Source: Gemmatimonadota bacterium (GTDB lineage Bacteria > Gemmatimonadota > Gemmatimonadetes > Gemmatimonadales > Gemmatimonadaceae). From it: a stretch of 64,000 nt of DNA. The stretch covers positions 1-64,000 of the forward strand of contig JADJAD010000019.1 in NCBI GenBank assembly GCA_016704465.1, read 5' to 3'. Below the pieces are notes generated by a model, which was not told where the DNA came from, searched no databases, and was given only the letters and a program-made list of their open reading frames with translations. Below, one piece after another: positions 1-9,720 of this stretch (positions within the stretch are counted from its first letter, which is position 1; each line of letters starts with the position of its first letter). The translations under genes were made by a program, and so were the position numbers.

Positions 1-1
1 C

Positions 2-1077
2 GGACATCACGTCATCTCGTTCTCGCCGAGCGGCAAGTACTTCGTGGACACCTACTCCCGCGTCGAGTCGCCGCCCGTCAGCGTCCTGCGCAGCGCCGCC
101 ACCGGTACGGTGATCCGAAAGCTGGAGGACGCCGATGCCTCCCGCCTCAAGACGGTGGGGTGGCGCCCGGGCCAGGTCTTCAGCGTGAAGGCCCGCGATG
201 GCGTGACCGACATCTACGGCATCCTGTACCTCCCGCCTAACGTCGACTCCACCCGCAAGTACCCGATCATCTCCCATATCTATCCAGGCCCGCAGGTCGG
301 CTCGGTCGGAGCTGGAGCTTCAAGAATGGTGGAGAGCCCTTCGCGCTGGCCGAACTCGGCTTCGTCGTGATCCAGCTCGATCACCTCGGGACGCCGCTGC
401 GCTCGAAGGCGTTCCACGACAACTACTACGGCTTCTTCGGCGACAACGGGCTGCCCGATCACATCACGGCCATCAAGCAGCTGGCGGCCCAGTACACGTT
501 CATCGACGCCGATCGCGTCGGCATCTTCGGGCATTCCGGTGGTGGATTCGCCTCGACCGACGCCATGTTGCGCTACCCGGAGTTCTTCAAGGTGGCAGTC
601 AGCGGCGCCGGCAACCACGACAACCGCAGCTACAACATCTACTGGGCCGAGAAGTACCAGGGCCTGATGAAGAAGGACACCGTGCGCAAGAGCGACAACT
701 TCGCGAACTCCGCCAATTCGCTGATGGCGAAGAACCTGAAGGGGAAGCTGATGCTGATGCACGGCGACATGGACGACAACGTGCATCCCGCGATGACGGT
801 CCAGGTGATCGACGAACTCACGAAGGCCAACAAGGCGTTCGACCTGGTGTGGGCCCCCAACCGGAACCACGGCCTCAACGAGCCGTACTTCATCCGGCGC
901 CGCTGGGACTACTTCGTGGAGCACTTGTTAGGCATGACGCCCCCGGACAACTACGAGATCCGCCAGCCGGTGGACGGTGGCGCGCGCCCGCCGGGCAGCA
1001 CCCCCGAGCCGTGGGAGACGTGGGAAGGGTGGGACGACGGGTTCCCGTACTGGAAGCCGTTCCGGGCGCCGTGGTGA
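2..1077 (+). CDS. S9 family (DPP-IV-type) peptidase, C-terminal part, frameshifted, cut by left edge
   Basis: C-terminal portion of an exported prolyl-oligopeptidase-family serine peptidase, closely similar to the next gene. The start of the gene lies left of the window. The catalytic triad is visible: nucleophile Ser in GHSGGGF, Asp in GDMDDNVHP and His in NRNHGL. The reading frame breaks near base 309. Upstream, the frame reads YPGPQVGSVG; downstream, the frame one base earlier reads WSFKNGGEPFALAELGF, which matches the paralogue. Restoring one base between 308 and 310 gives an unbroken alpha/beta-hydrolase domain. The break is either a sequencing or assembly error or a very young pseudogene. 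All catalytic residues lie after it. A strong terminator follows, so it is probably transcribed apart from its paralogue. Substrates are probably proline-containing di- and oligopeptides in the periplasm (family knowledge). Confidence 0.85.
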
Positions 1078-1140
1078 GCTGCATCGCCATGAGCGCGACA
1101 GGGACACGGTAAGAACACGATCAGCACACGACAGGACGAA

Positions 1141-1176
1141 CGAGGCCCCGGGGCGCGCAGGCGTCCCGGGGCCTCG
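1141..1176 (+). terminator. Intrinsic terminator-like hairpin after the first S9 peptidase
   Basis: Perfect 12-bp inverted repeat, CGAGGCCCCGGG (1141-1152) and its complement (1165-1176), with a 12-nt loop. It lies 64 bp after the stop of the upstream peptidase and 42 bp before the next gene. There is no long T-run, as is common in high-GC genomes. Confidence 0.65.
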
Positions 1177-1218
1177 CCGTAGACCATCACTCCCCCTCAC
1201 CCGACCCTTCTCGTGACG

Positions 1219-3598
1219 ATGTCCACTTCGCTCCCCCGACGCGTGCGGTTCGGCGCGATGGCGCTGTGCGCCGCCGCGACCGCGCTGGGCGCGGTGACCA
1301 TGGTTGCCGCGCCGGCGGGCGCCCAGGCGACGCGCAACGACTACGCGCGTGCCGAGCAGCTGCTGCCATGGCACGCGCAGGAGTTGCTGGTCAACGACGC
1401 CGTGCGCCCGCGCTGGATGGCTGGCGATCGCTTATGGTTCCGGCAACCGTGGCGCGACCGGGTGGGAGTTCATGGTCGTGGAGATGGCGACCGGGGCGAA
1501 GCGCCGCGCCTTCGATCACGCGCGGCTGGCGTCGGCGCTGTCGATCGCCGCCGATACGACGTTTGACGTGGCGCGCCTCCCGTTTCGCGACCTTACCTGG
1601 GTCGATGGCGACCGGGCGATCCGATTCTCGGTGGCGCGCGGGAAGAACTGGACGTGCGACCTGACGTCGTATCAGTGCACCGGCCCCGATACGCTGGCGC
1701 TGACCAAGGCGAGCGAGGTGAAGTCGCCGGACGGCGCCATGGTGGCATACGAGCGCGGTGGGAACCTGTACGTGCGCCCGACCGCGGGGGGCGCCGAGAA
1801 GGCCCTGACGACTGACGGAACGCCCGACTGGGGATACGCGCTGTCGAACATCGGCTGCTGCGGCCAGGTCACCAGCGTGCGCAACAAGGCGGAGCTGCGG
1901 CCGCAGGTGCTGTGGTCGCCCGACTCGAAGCGCCTCGTCGCGACCAAGTGGGACCAGCGCAACGTGCGGCTCATGCACCTGCTGGAGACGAAGAACCCGG
2001 GACCGGTGCTGCACTCCTACCGGTACGCACTCCCCGGCGACTCGGTGATCCCCCGTTTCGACCTGCACGTCTTCGACGTCACCGCCGGACGTGGGGCGAA
2101 GGTCGACATCCCGCCGATGGATGCGGTCAACACCACCTGCTGCTGGCTCATGACCGACACCGTGTGGAAGGATGTGCGGTGGGGGGCGGGGAGCGAGGCG
2201 CTCTTCTTCACCGCCGGGAAGCGCGGGAATCGCGAACTGACCCTGATGTCGGCCGATCCGGTCACCGGCACGGCGCGCCCGATCCTCACCGAGCGCGGCA
2301 AGACGTTCGTCGAGACCAACCAGTTCTCGGGCGGTATCCCCAACTGGCGTGTGCTGGCGGGCGGGACCGACATCGTGTGGTGGTCGGAACGCGACGGCTG
2401 GGGGCATCTCTACCTGGTGAACGGGCAGACCGGCGAGATCCGCAACCGCATCACGAGTGGCGACTGGCTCGTGGCCGATGTGCTGTGGATCGACGAGGCG
2501 GCGCGGTGGGTGTATTACACCGCCGTCGGCCGCGAGCCCGGGCGCGACCCGTACTTCCGCCACTACTACCGGTCGCGACTCGACGGCACGGCGACCCAGC
2601 TGCTGACGCCCGAGGATGCCGATCACGACGTGTCGGTTGCTCCTGGCGGGCGGTTTGTCGTGGACAACCATGCTCGCCCCGATCGACCGCCGGTGACGGT
2701 GCTGCGGCGCGTCGATGGCACGGTGGTACAGGAGCTCCAGCGCGCGGACGCGTCTCGGCTCATGGCGGCGGGATGGCGCGCCCCCGAACCCTTCACGGTG
2801 CGTGCGCGCGACGGGGTGACCGAGCTGCACGGACTGCTCTGGCGCCCGGCGAACCTCGACTCCACTCGGCGCTATCCGGTGGTGGACTACATCTATCCCG
2901 GGCCGCAGGTCGGGTCGGTTGGCAATCGGCAGTTTGCCGCGCGCCCCGGCGGCAACGCGGCTGCCCTGTCCGAGCTGGGATTCTTCGTCGTGCAGGTCGA
3001 CGCGATGGGAACCCCGGGGCGCAGCAAGGCGTTCCACGACTCGTACTACGGCAACATGACCGACAACGGGATCCCCGACCAGGTGGCGGCGATCACGCAG
3101 CTGGCCGGGCGCATTCCGCAGATGGACCTCGACCACGTGGGAATCTTCGGACACTCGGGCGGCGGATTCTCGTCGACCGATGCCATCCTGTCGTACCCGG
3201 ACTTCTTCAAGGTCGCCGTGTCGAGCGCCGGCAACCACGACAACCGCAGCTACGATTTCACCTGGGGCGAGAAGTACCAGGGGCTCCTGCGGAAGTTGAG
3301 CGACAGCACCGACTCCTTCGATTCGCAGTCCAACTGGCGCAAGGCCAAGAACCTGCGTGGACGCCTGTTGCTCGCGTATGGCACGCTCGACGACAACGTC
3401 CATCCGGTGGCGACGCAGCTGGTGATCGACGAACTGATCAAGGCCAACAAGGACTTCGACCTGCTGGTGATGCCGAATCGCAACCACGGCTTCGCGGGTG
3501 AGCCGTACATGGTGCGTCGCACGTGGGACTACTTCGTGCGCCACCTGCAGGGTGGAGAACCGCCTGAAGGGTTCGAGATCCGACGCCCCCAGCCGTAG
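1219..3598 (+). CDS. Exported S9 family (DPP-IV-type) peptidase, frameshifted near the N-terminus
   Basis: Full-length paralogue of the preceding gene, about 792 aa when reconstructed. The ATG at 1219 (or GTG at 1213) opens a basic, then hydrophobic, signal peptide ending near PAGAQA. A DPP-IV-type beta-propeller region follows, then an alpha/beta-hydrolase domain with Ser in GHSGGGFSS (about residue 646), Asp in GTLDDNVHP (about 723) and His in NRNHGF (about 755). The frame changes between about 1440 and 1446. The upstream frame ends MAGDRLWFR; the downstream frame continues NRGATGWEFMVVE, as expected for the family. One extra C near 1443 would explain it. If translated as written, the secretion signal is separated from the enzyme. 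Together the pair suggests a duplicated extracytoplasmic dipeptidyl peptidase. Confidence 0.85.
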
Positions 3599-3810
3599 CC
3601 GCCACCAGCGAACGGTGCGGCGGCGCGTGGCGGCGCGTCGGGCGTTCGCCGCTGCACGGGGGCTGTCGAATGCGGCAGGAAGTGAACCGTCGCCCGCTTT
3701 CGGGCGTACATGAAGGGAGGGAACCCGATTCCTGCCTGTCCGATATGTCCCATGAAGGTGCTCCCCCCTGGGGGCCTTCGATTCTTCCTTCTTGCGTCTG
3801 GATGACTCCC

Positions 3811-4767
3811 ATGCTGATTCGCCGCACGCCCGATCATCCCATTCGCTCCTCGGAGATCACGAGCGAGTCCGACTACGAGAACCGTCGCCAGTTCTTGAAA
3901 GAGGCAGGGCTGCTCGGCCTCGGGCTGGCCGGCGTGGCCGCGGCGTCGCGTTCGGCTGGTGCGGCGGCGGTCACTGCGCAGCAGGGGACGTCGATCGGTG
4001 GCGCGGAGCTCAAGCCCGAGCTGACGCCGTGGGAGGACGTCACGACGTACAACAACTTCTACGAGTTCGGGACGAGCAAGGAAGACCCGGCCGAGAACGC
4101 GAAGAACTTCAAGACCAAGCCATGGACCGTGAAGGTCGAGGGGCTCGTGGCCAAGCCGGCCACGTACAACGTCGACGACTTCCTGAAGCCGTACAAGATG
4201 GAGGAGCGGATCGCGCGCCACCGATGCGTCGAGGCGTGGTCGATGGTGATTCCGTGGCTCGGCTTCCCGATGGCCGATTTCGTCAAGCAGATGCAGCCGC
4301 TGGGGTCGGCGAAGTACGTGGAGTTCACCACGCTGCTCGACCCGAAGCAGATGCCCGGGCAGCGCTCGCCGGTGCTCCAGTGGCCGTACGTGGAAGCGCT
4401 GCGTTTGGACGAGGCGATGAATCCGCTGGCGTTCCTTGCGGTCGGGGTGTACGGCAAGATGCTGCCGAACCAGAATGGGGCGCCGCTGCGCCATGTGGTG
4501 CCGTGGAAGTACGGCTTCAAGGGGTGCAAGTCGATCGTGAAGATCCGCTTCACCGACACGATGCCTCGCACAGCGTGGAACGTGTCCAACCCCGGGGAAT
4601 ACGGATTCTTCGGGAACGTGAATCCCGAGGTGGACCATCCGCGCTGGTCGCAGGCCAAGGAGCGGCGGATTGGCGAGTTTCGCAAGCGAGACTCGCTGAT
4701 GTTCAACGGCTATGCGCAGCAGGTGGCGTCCATGTACAGCGGGATGGATTTGCGGAAGCTGTACTGA
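3811..4767 (+). CDS. msrP: Protein-methionine-sulfoxide reductase, molybdopterin catalytic subunit MsrP (YedY)
   Basis: Periplasmic molybdoenzyme that reduces methionine sulfoxide in oxidised envelope proteins. I chose the start giving MLIRRTPDHP, followed by SSEIT and NRRQFL, because it matches the usual MsrP N-terminus. ATG 3802 adds only three residues, and neither has a clear ribosome site. A Tat motif (NRRQFLK, Arg 25-26) precedes a hydrophobic segment, as expected for a folded, cofactor-loaded export substrate. RHRCVEAW (Cys about 139) provides the molybdenum-ligating cysteine. The WSMVIPW and VPWKYGFKGCKSI stretches are also typical of the family. At 318 aa it is of normal length. msrQ follows 11 bp later, so the two are probably one transcript. 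Confidence 0.95.
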   Translation: MLIRRTPDHPIRSSEITSESDYENRRQFLKEAGLLGLGLAGVAAASRSAGAAAVTAQQGTSIGGAELKPELTPWEDVTTYNNFYEFGTSKEDPAENAKNFKTKPWTVKVEGLVAKPATYNVDDFLKPYKMEERIARHRCVEAWSMVIPWLGFPMADFVKQMQPLGSAKYVEFTTLLDPKQMPGQRSPVLQWPYVEALRLDEAMNPLAFLAVGVYGKMLPNQNGAPLRHVVPWKYGFKGCKSIVKIRFTDTMPRTAWNVSNPGEYGFFGNVNPEVDHPRWSQAKERRIGEFRKRDSLMFNGYAQQVASMYSGMDLRKLY

Positions 4768-4778
4768 TTGTGCCTCGC

Positions 4779-5603
4779 ATGCGGACGGACGTGCGGGGCG
4801 AAGGGGTGGCGGGCGAACGAGGGGCGGGCGAGCGGGCGACCAGCGAAGGGGTGGCGATCGGGACTGAGGGTCGGCGGTTGGGGTCCCCCCCCGAATCGAA
4901 CGTAGCTGCTCCCGCCGAGGCGAAACGTCACCGAAAACGCGCCGAAGGTATCAATCCACCGCGCAGGCCACTGCGCTGGCCACCACGCTGGCTGCCCTGG
5001 CTCGTCCTGCTCGCGTCAGTCCTCCCGTTTGCCTATGTGGTCGGCGCGATCGCCTCCGACTTCTTCGAGGGGACGCGCCACCTTGGGTCCAACCCCATCA
5101 AGGCGGCCGAGCACTTCACCGGGAAATGGGCACTGCGCTTTCTGGCGCTCTCCCTGGCCGTGACCCCAGCCGTTCGCCTGCTGCGTCAGGGGTGGCTGAT
5201 TCGATACCGCCGCACCTTCGGGCTGCTCGCGTTCTTCTACGCCTGCACCCACCTGGTGATCTACGCCGTGCTCGACGTGGAGCTGCTCTGGAGCGACATG
5301 GTCGAAGACGTGGCCGAGCGCCTGTACATCACCATCGGCATGACCGCGCTGGTGCTCCTCATTCCCCTGGCCGTCACGTCGACCAAGGGGTGGATTCGCC
5401 GCATGGGAAACAAGCGGTGGAACGCGCTGCACCGGCTGGTCTACGTGAGCTCCGTGCTCGGACTCGTGCACTACTGGATGTCGGTCAAGAAGGACATCAC
5501 CGAGCCGGCGGTGTTCGGGCTCGTCTTCGCCGCCCTGCTGGGCTGGCGGGTCTGGCGCTGGCGCACTTCGAACCCCAAGCGCGCGCCGAACTCGGCAACG
5601 TAG
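4779..5603 (+). CDS. msrQ: MsrQ (YedZ), heme-binding membrane subunit of the MsrPQ system
   Basis: Ferric-reductase-like integral membrane protein that passes quinone-pool electrons to MsrP. About six hydrophobic helices are visible, starting at WLPWLVLLASVLPFAYVV. Histidines suited to heme b ligation lie in ACTHLVIYAV, NALHRLVYV and GLVHYWMSV. The N-terminus (about residues 1-60) is unusually long, polar and rich in Gly, Glu and Arg, so the true start may lie downstream of ATG 4779. GTG 4770 and internal GTGs are also in frame. The family core begins near PPRRPLRW. The C-terminus ends in a basic tail. Translation is probably coupled to msrP. Confidence 0.92.
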   Translation: MRTDVRGEGVAGERGAGERATSEGVAIGTEGRRLGSPPESNVAAPAEAKRHRKRAEGINPPRRPLRWPPRWLPWLVLLASVLPFAYVVGAIASDFFEGTRHLGSNPIKAAEHFTGKWALRFLALSLAVTPAVRLLRQGWLIRYRRTFGLLAFFYACTHLVIYAVLDVELLWSDMVEDVAERLYITIGMTALVLLIPLAVTSTKGWIRRMGNKRWNALHRLVYVSSVLGLVHYWMSVKKDITEPAVFGLVFAALLGWRVWRWRTSNPKRAPNSAT

Positions 5604-5761
5604 CCAATACCGGTCCGTTCGCGCGACGGGCAAGCGCCAGCTCCGGTATGCGGGTTGAATGGAACGATTGTGTCGCGTCTGCGGCGCCAGTATGGCGCCG
5701 TCGTTCATTTACCACCGGCGTGGTCCAGAAATCAGACAGGATTCTCTTGACTTTTTCGTGT

Positions 5762-5779
5762 TGCTAATACGTATTAGCA
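5762..5779. promoter_or_regulatory. Perfect palindromic LacI-type operator upstream of the LacI-family gene
   Basis: TGCTAATACGTATTAGCA is a perfect 18-bp palindrome centred on a CG step, the usual layout of LacI-family operators. It ends 4 bp before the GTG start of the repressor gene and is AT-rich in a GC-rich setting. A TTGACT hexamer at 5747-5752 could be a -35 element. Binding here would block transcription of the repressor and the operon behind it, which implies autoregulation. The binding protein is inferred, not shown. Confidence 0.75.
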
Positions 5780-5783
5780 GTCC

Positions 5784-6818
5784 GTGAGCCCTCTGCCGAA
5801 GTCTGCAAACCGCGTCACCGCGAACGACGTCGCCGCCCGCGCCGGTGTCTCGCAGTCCACCGTGTCGCTCGTGCTCTCCGGGAATCCCAGGGCGCGACTC
5901 GCCGCAGAGACACGCTCGCGCGTGCTGCGGGCCGCCGAGGAGCTGGGCTATCGGCCGAACGTGCTGGCGCAGGGGCTGGTACGCCGGCGCTCCTACGCAC
6001 TCGGCGTCCTGATCCCCGACCTATCGAATCCATTCTTTGCGGCCGTGGTCAGTGGCGCCGAGAAGGTGGCGGCGAAGGAGGGCTACGCGGTCTTCCTGTG
6101 CGAAACGGGGGAGACGGGGGCGGAGCAGCATGTCGAGGCGCTCAAGTCGCGGCAGATCGACGGCGTCATCCTGGATGCGGTCGGCGTCTCGGGCCTGACG
6201 CCCGAATCGCTGAGCGGGATGAACGTCGTCCTCGTGGACGAGACGCACGAGGACTACCCCGGCGTGGTCAGCGACGCACAGATGGCGGGTGAACTCGCCG
6301 CGCGACACCTGCTGGAGCTGGGACATCGGTGCTTCGCCTTCATCGGTCCGGCGATCGATGCCAGCGCATTCCGCCTGCGGGAACGCGGGTACACGCGCAC
6401 GCTCAGTGCGGCGGGCTGCGCCGTCGCCTCGGCGGCGCTCCGGCGCGGTGGGGCAACCGTGGCGGGTGGGATGCAGGGCATGCGCGCCCTGCTCGCCCTG
6501 CGTCCGCGACCGACCGCGGTGTTCTGCGCCAACGACCTGTCGGCGCTCGGTGCGCTCAAGGCGTGCGCGATGGCGCGCGTGGCGGTCCCGGGGGATGTGT
6601 CGATCGTGGGGTGCGACGACATCGAGCTGGCGCAGCTGGTGACGCCGGAGCTGACCACCGTGGCCATCCCGGCACGTGAACTGGGGGCGCGTGCGGCCCG
6701 ACTGCTCATCCGACAGCTGACTGGCGACGGGCATGCACCGCCGGCCCGCGCCACCCGCCCGCTTCCGGTCCGCCTGGTGACGCGCGGTACCAGCGCCCGT
6801 GCGCCGGAGGCGGCATGA
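5784..6818 (+). CDS. LacI-family transcriptional regulator
   Basis: A 344-aa repressor with the standard layout. The N-terminal helix-turn-helix and hinge (residues about 10-60, VTANDVAARAGVSQSTVS then LGYRPN) is followed by a periplasmic-binding-protein-like effector domain (GVLIPDLSNPFFAAV, SIVGCDDIELAQLVTPELTT). The start is GTG, 4 bp after the palindromic operator, so it probably regulates itself. The next gene overlaps its stop by 4 bp and the following genes are tightly coupled. It is therefore the likely local regulator of the acyl-CoA and transport operon. LacI proteins usually sense sugars, but some sense other small molecules. The ligand cannot be read from sequence. Confidence 0.92.
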   Translation: MSPLPKSANRVTANDVAARAGVSQSTVSLVLSGNPRARLAAETRSRVLRAAEELGYRPNVLAQGLVRRRSYALGVLIPDLSNPFFAAVVSGAEKVAAKEGYAVFLCETGETGAEQHVEALKSRQIDGVILDAVGVSGLTPESLSGMNVVLVDETHEDYPGVVSDAQMAGELAARHLLELGHRCFAFIGPAIDASAFRLRERGYTRTLSAAGCAVASAALRRGGATVAGGMQGMRALLALRPRPTAVFCANDLSALGALKACAMARVAVPGDVSIVGCDDIELAQLVTPELTTVAIPARELGARAARLLIRQLTGDGHAPPARATRPLPVRLVTRGTSARAPEAA

Positions 6819-7834
6819 ACGCGGCGCGTCATGCGGTGATCACCGGAACGGGGAGCTACGTGCCGTCCCGGGTGGTCACGAACGCCGAGCTCGAGCGCGT
6901 GCTGGGGACGAGTGTCGAGCCCTTCGTATCGGAGACGTTAGGCATCCGCGAGCGCCGCTTCTCGGCGCCGCACGAGTCGACGGTGGACCTGTGCGAGCCT
7001 GCTGCGCGCCAGGCGCTGGCGGCGGCCGCCCTTCGCCCCGAGGACATCGACCTGTTGATCGTGGCGACGGACACGCCGGAATACATATCGCCCGCGACGT
7101 CGTCGGTGCTGCACGGCAGGCTGGGGACGGTGCGCGCCGGGACCTTCGACGTGAACTGCGGCTGTGCGGGGTACGTGACGGCCCTCGACATCGCCGCGAA
7201 GTACCTCACGGCCGACGCGCGCTACTCGCGCATCCTCGTGGTGGCTGCCTACGCGATGTCCAAGTACCTCGACCTGCACGACAAGAAGACGGCCACGATC
7301 TTTGCCGACGGTGCGGGGGCGACGGTCGTGGAGGTGCGCGCCGAGCCTGGGGTGCTGGCGAGCGAGCTCTTTGCCGACGGGCGCTACTGCGAGGGGATGG
7401 GGATCTTTGCCGGTGGGACAGCGGAGCCGATCACGGCCGAGATCCTGGCGCGCGGCGAGCGGAACAGGTTGCGCTTCGTGGAGAAGTACCCGCGGGAGCT
7501 GAACGAGGAGGGGTGGCCGCGGATCGTGCGGTCGGTGCTGGCCCGGGCGGGACGCCGGGTGGACGAGGTGGATCAGTGGCTCTGGACGCAGGTGAACCGG
7601 TCGACCATCGAGGTGGTGATGGCGCACCTGGGCGTGCCGATGTCGCGCGCGCACACGGTCATGCACAAGTGGGGCTACACTGGTGCTGCGTGCATCCCGA
7701 TGGCGCTCGACGACGCGGTGCGCGGCGGGCGCGTGGCGCAGGGTGACCTGCTCGTGCTCACCGGCTCGGGGGCAGGGCTGGCGATGGGCTGCGTCGCGCT
7801 CACGTGGCAGGGCGCCGCCGAGGGGGGGGCGTGA
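6815..7834 (+). CDS. KAS III (FabH)-like thiolase-fold enzyme lacking the usual His and Asn
   Basis: A 339-aa ketoacyl-synthase-III-fold protein. The nucleophilic cysteine is present as Cys117 in DVNCGCAGY, aligned with the FabH NAACSGF loop. The catalytic His of FabH (in HQAN) aligns with Thr258 in WLWTQVNRS. The catalytic Asn (in GNTS) aligns with Tyr288 in HKWGYTGAA. This argues against ordinary decarboxylative malonyl-ACP condensation. Acyl transfer, thioester hydrolysis or a different condensation is more likely, as in FabH-like acyltransferases. ATG overlaps the repressor stop, and its own stop overlaps the next gene start, so translation is coupled. The neighbours (acyl-CoA ligase, hydratase, transporter) place it in acyl-thioester metabolism. 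The alignment was made by eye. Confidence 0.85.
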   Translation: MNAARHAVITGTGSYVPSRVVTNAELERVLGTSVEPFVSETLGIRERRFSAPHESTVDLCEPAARQALAAAALRPEDIDLLIVATDTPEYISPATSSVLHGRLGTVRAGTFDVNCGCAGYVTALDIAAKYLTADARYSRILVVAAYAMSKYLDLHDKKTATIFADGAGATVVEVRAEPGVLASELFADGRYCEGMGIFAGGTAEPITAEILARGERNRLRFVEKYPRELNEEGWPRIVRSVLARAGRRVDEVDQWLWTQVNRSTIEVVMAHLGVPMSRAHTVMHKWGYTGAACIPMALDDAVRGGRVAQGDLLVLTGSGAGLAMGCVALTWQGAAEGGA

Positions 7835-9720
7835 CACACGTCGAGGGCACGATCCCGGCGCTGTTTTCGGCACGCGTCGCTGCGTCGGGCGCTGCGCCGG
7901 CGCTGCGCGAGTTCGACGCCGCGACGCTCGCCGTGGTGCGGCCACTCTCGTGGGGTGAGTGGTACGAGGCGTCGCTCGACGTGGCGGTGGCGCTGGTTGA
8001 AGCGGGGTGTGCGCGGGGCACGTCGTGCGCGATCCTGGCCGGCAACACCCTGCTGTGGCCGATTGCCGAAGTTGGCGCGGTGCTGGCGGGGATGGTGACG
8101 GTGGGGATCTATCCCACGGCCTCGGCCGCGCAGGTGCGCGCCCTGCTGGCCGATGCCGATGTCTGCGTGGTGGTGGTGGACTCGGCGTTGCAACTGGCGA
8201 AGGTCCGAGAGGCCACGTCGGGCTGGGAGCGCCCGCTGCTCGTGCTGGCGCGCGATGGGGCGCTGGTGAGTCCCGGCGGTCCGGGCGTGCCGTTGACATC
8301 GTCCGGGTCCGCGCTCGGGTCCGCGCCAGCGTCTTCGCTGGTGCGTGAACTGGACTGGGCCGCCTTCGTCGCGCGCGGCGCCCTCGCGCGTCGGGACGAC
8401 CCCGAGCTGTTCCTGCGGGTGCGGGAGCGATGGGACGTCCTCTCGCCGGACGAGACGGCGATGCTGGTGTATACCTCCGGCTCGACGGGACTGCCGAAGG
8501 GCGCACGGTTGTCCCACCGCTACGTGGTGGAGTCGGCGCGATCGATCCGGGACACGCTGGGGCTGGCGTCCCACGACTCGTCGCTCTCCTTTCTCCCGTT
8601 CTCGCATGCGAGCGAACGCATCTTCGGGCTCTACACACGTATTGCCTGCGGCATGCTGGCCACGCTGGTCGAGGACCCCGGTCTCGTGTGGGCGGCGAGT
8701 GTCGCGGCCGAGCCGACGCTGTTCGGGGGAATGCCGCGCTTCTTCGAGAAGGTGCACGCAGGGTTGCTGGCGGCCCGAGCCGATGCGGCGCCGGCCGACG
8801 CGTTGCGGTGGGACGCCGCGGTGGCACTCGGACGAGAGCGGGCGCGGCTGCGGCAGGACGATGCCGAGGTCCCCGAGGCGCTCGAGCGCGCGTGGCGCGA
8901 GGGGCTTTCGGTGATCACACCGGTGGTGGCGCGCTCCTTCGGCCCCAGGTTGCGGCTGGCGACATCGGGAGGGGCGGCGCTTCCGCTGGAGGTCGCCGAG
9001 TACCTGGATGCGTGCGGCGTCACCGTGCTGGGGGCGTATGGGCAGACCGAACAGCTGTGCGCCACGTTCAATCGCCCGCACCGGTACCGGCACGACTCGG
9101 TCGGCTACGTGATGCCGGGGAGCATGCTGCGCATTGCGGACGACGGCGAGGTGCAGTTGTGGCGCTCGGCGCTGACGTTTTCGGGCTACCATCGGCGGGC
9201 CGATGAGACGACCGCGGCGTTCACCGACGACGGACGCTGGCTCCGTACGGGCGACCTCGGCGCGATCGACGGCGCGGGTTTCCTGCGGCTGACGGGGCGC
9301 CGGAAGGAGCTGATCGCGCTGTCGAACGGGAAGAAGGTCGCCCCGCTCCCGCTGGAGGCACGGCTGGCCGACGGTGCCTTCGTCGCGCACGCCATGGTGT
9401 TCGGCGAGGGGCGACCATACCTCGTGGCGCTGGTGAGCCTGCGCTGGCCGCTGGTCGAGCGATGGCAGCGCGCGCGGGGCATCGAGGGTGATGCCGCGCT
9501 GCTCGTGCGGCACCCCGCGTTGGTCCGCGAGGTGCAGGACGTGGTGGCGCGGGCGAACGCCGAGGTCTCGCGCCCCGAGCAGGTCCGGAAGTTCACGATC
9601 CTGGCGCATGACCTGACCGAGGCCGCTGGTGAGGTCACGCCGACGCACAAGGTCCGTCGGACCGTTGTTGCGGAGCACTACGCCGTCGAGATCGACGCGC
9701 TGTACCGGGAGACTGCATGA
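7831..9720 (+). CDS. AMP-forming acyl-CoA synthetase (long-chain type)
   Basis: A 629-aa ANL-superfamily ligase that activates a carboxylic acid to acyl-AMP and then acyl-CoA. The P-loop-like A3 motif VYTSGSTGLPKGA, the GAYGQTE motif, RTGDLGAIDG and GRRKELIALSNGKKVAP are all present, and the A10 lysine region is THKVRR. Its size and the SFLPFSHASERI segment fit long-chain fatty acid-CoA ligases of the FadD15 type. Start GTG 7831 overlaps the preceding stop (GTGA) and follows a purine-rich GAGGGGGGG site. It ends in a 4-bp overlap with the next gene. Confidence 0.92.
   Translation: MTHVEGTIPALFSARVAASGAAPALREFDAATLAVVRPLSWGEWYEASLDVAVALVEAGCARGTSCAILAGNTLLWPIAEVGAVLAGMVTVGIYPTASAAQVRALLADADVCVVVVDSALQLAKVREATSGWERPLLVLARDGALVSPGGPGVPLTSSGSALGSAPASSLVRELDWAAFVARGALARRDDPELFLRVRERWDVLSPDETAMLVYTSGSTGLPKGARLSHRYVVESARSIRDTLGLASHDSSLSFLPFSHASERIFGLYTRIACGMLATLVEDPGLVWAASVAAEPTLFGGMPRFFEKVHAGLLAARADAAPADALRWDAAVALGRERARLRQDDAEVPEALERAWREGLSVITPVVARSFGPRLRLATSGGAALPLEVAEYLDACGVTVLGAYGQTEQLCATFNRPHRYRHDSVGYVMPGSMLRIADDGEVQLWRSALTFSGYHRRADETTAAFTDDGRWLRTGDLGAIDGAGFLRLTGRRKELIALSNGKKVAPLPLEARLADGAFVAHAMVFGEGRPYLVALVSLRWPLVERWQRARGIEGDAALLVRHPALVREVQDVVARANAEVSRPEQVRKFTILAHDLTEAAGEVTPTHKVRRTVVAEHYAVEIDALYRETA

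Noticed and set aside
1391..3544. 717-aa minus-strand ORF opposite the S9 peptidase
   Set aside because: High-GC antisense shadow. It is Arg/His/Val-rich with no domain, and the plus frame has the catalytic triad.
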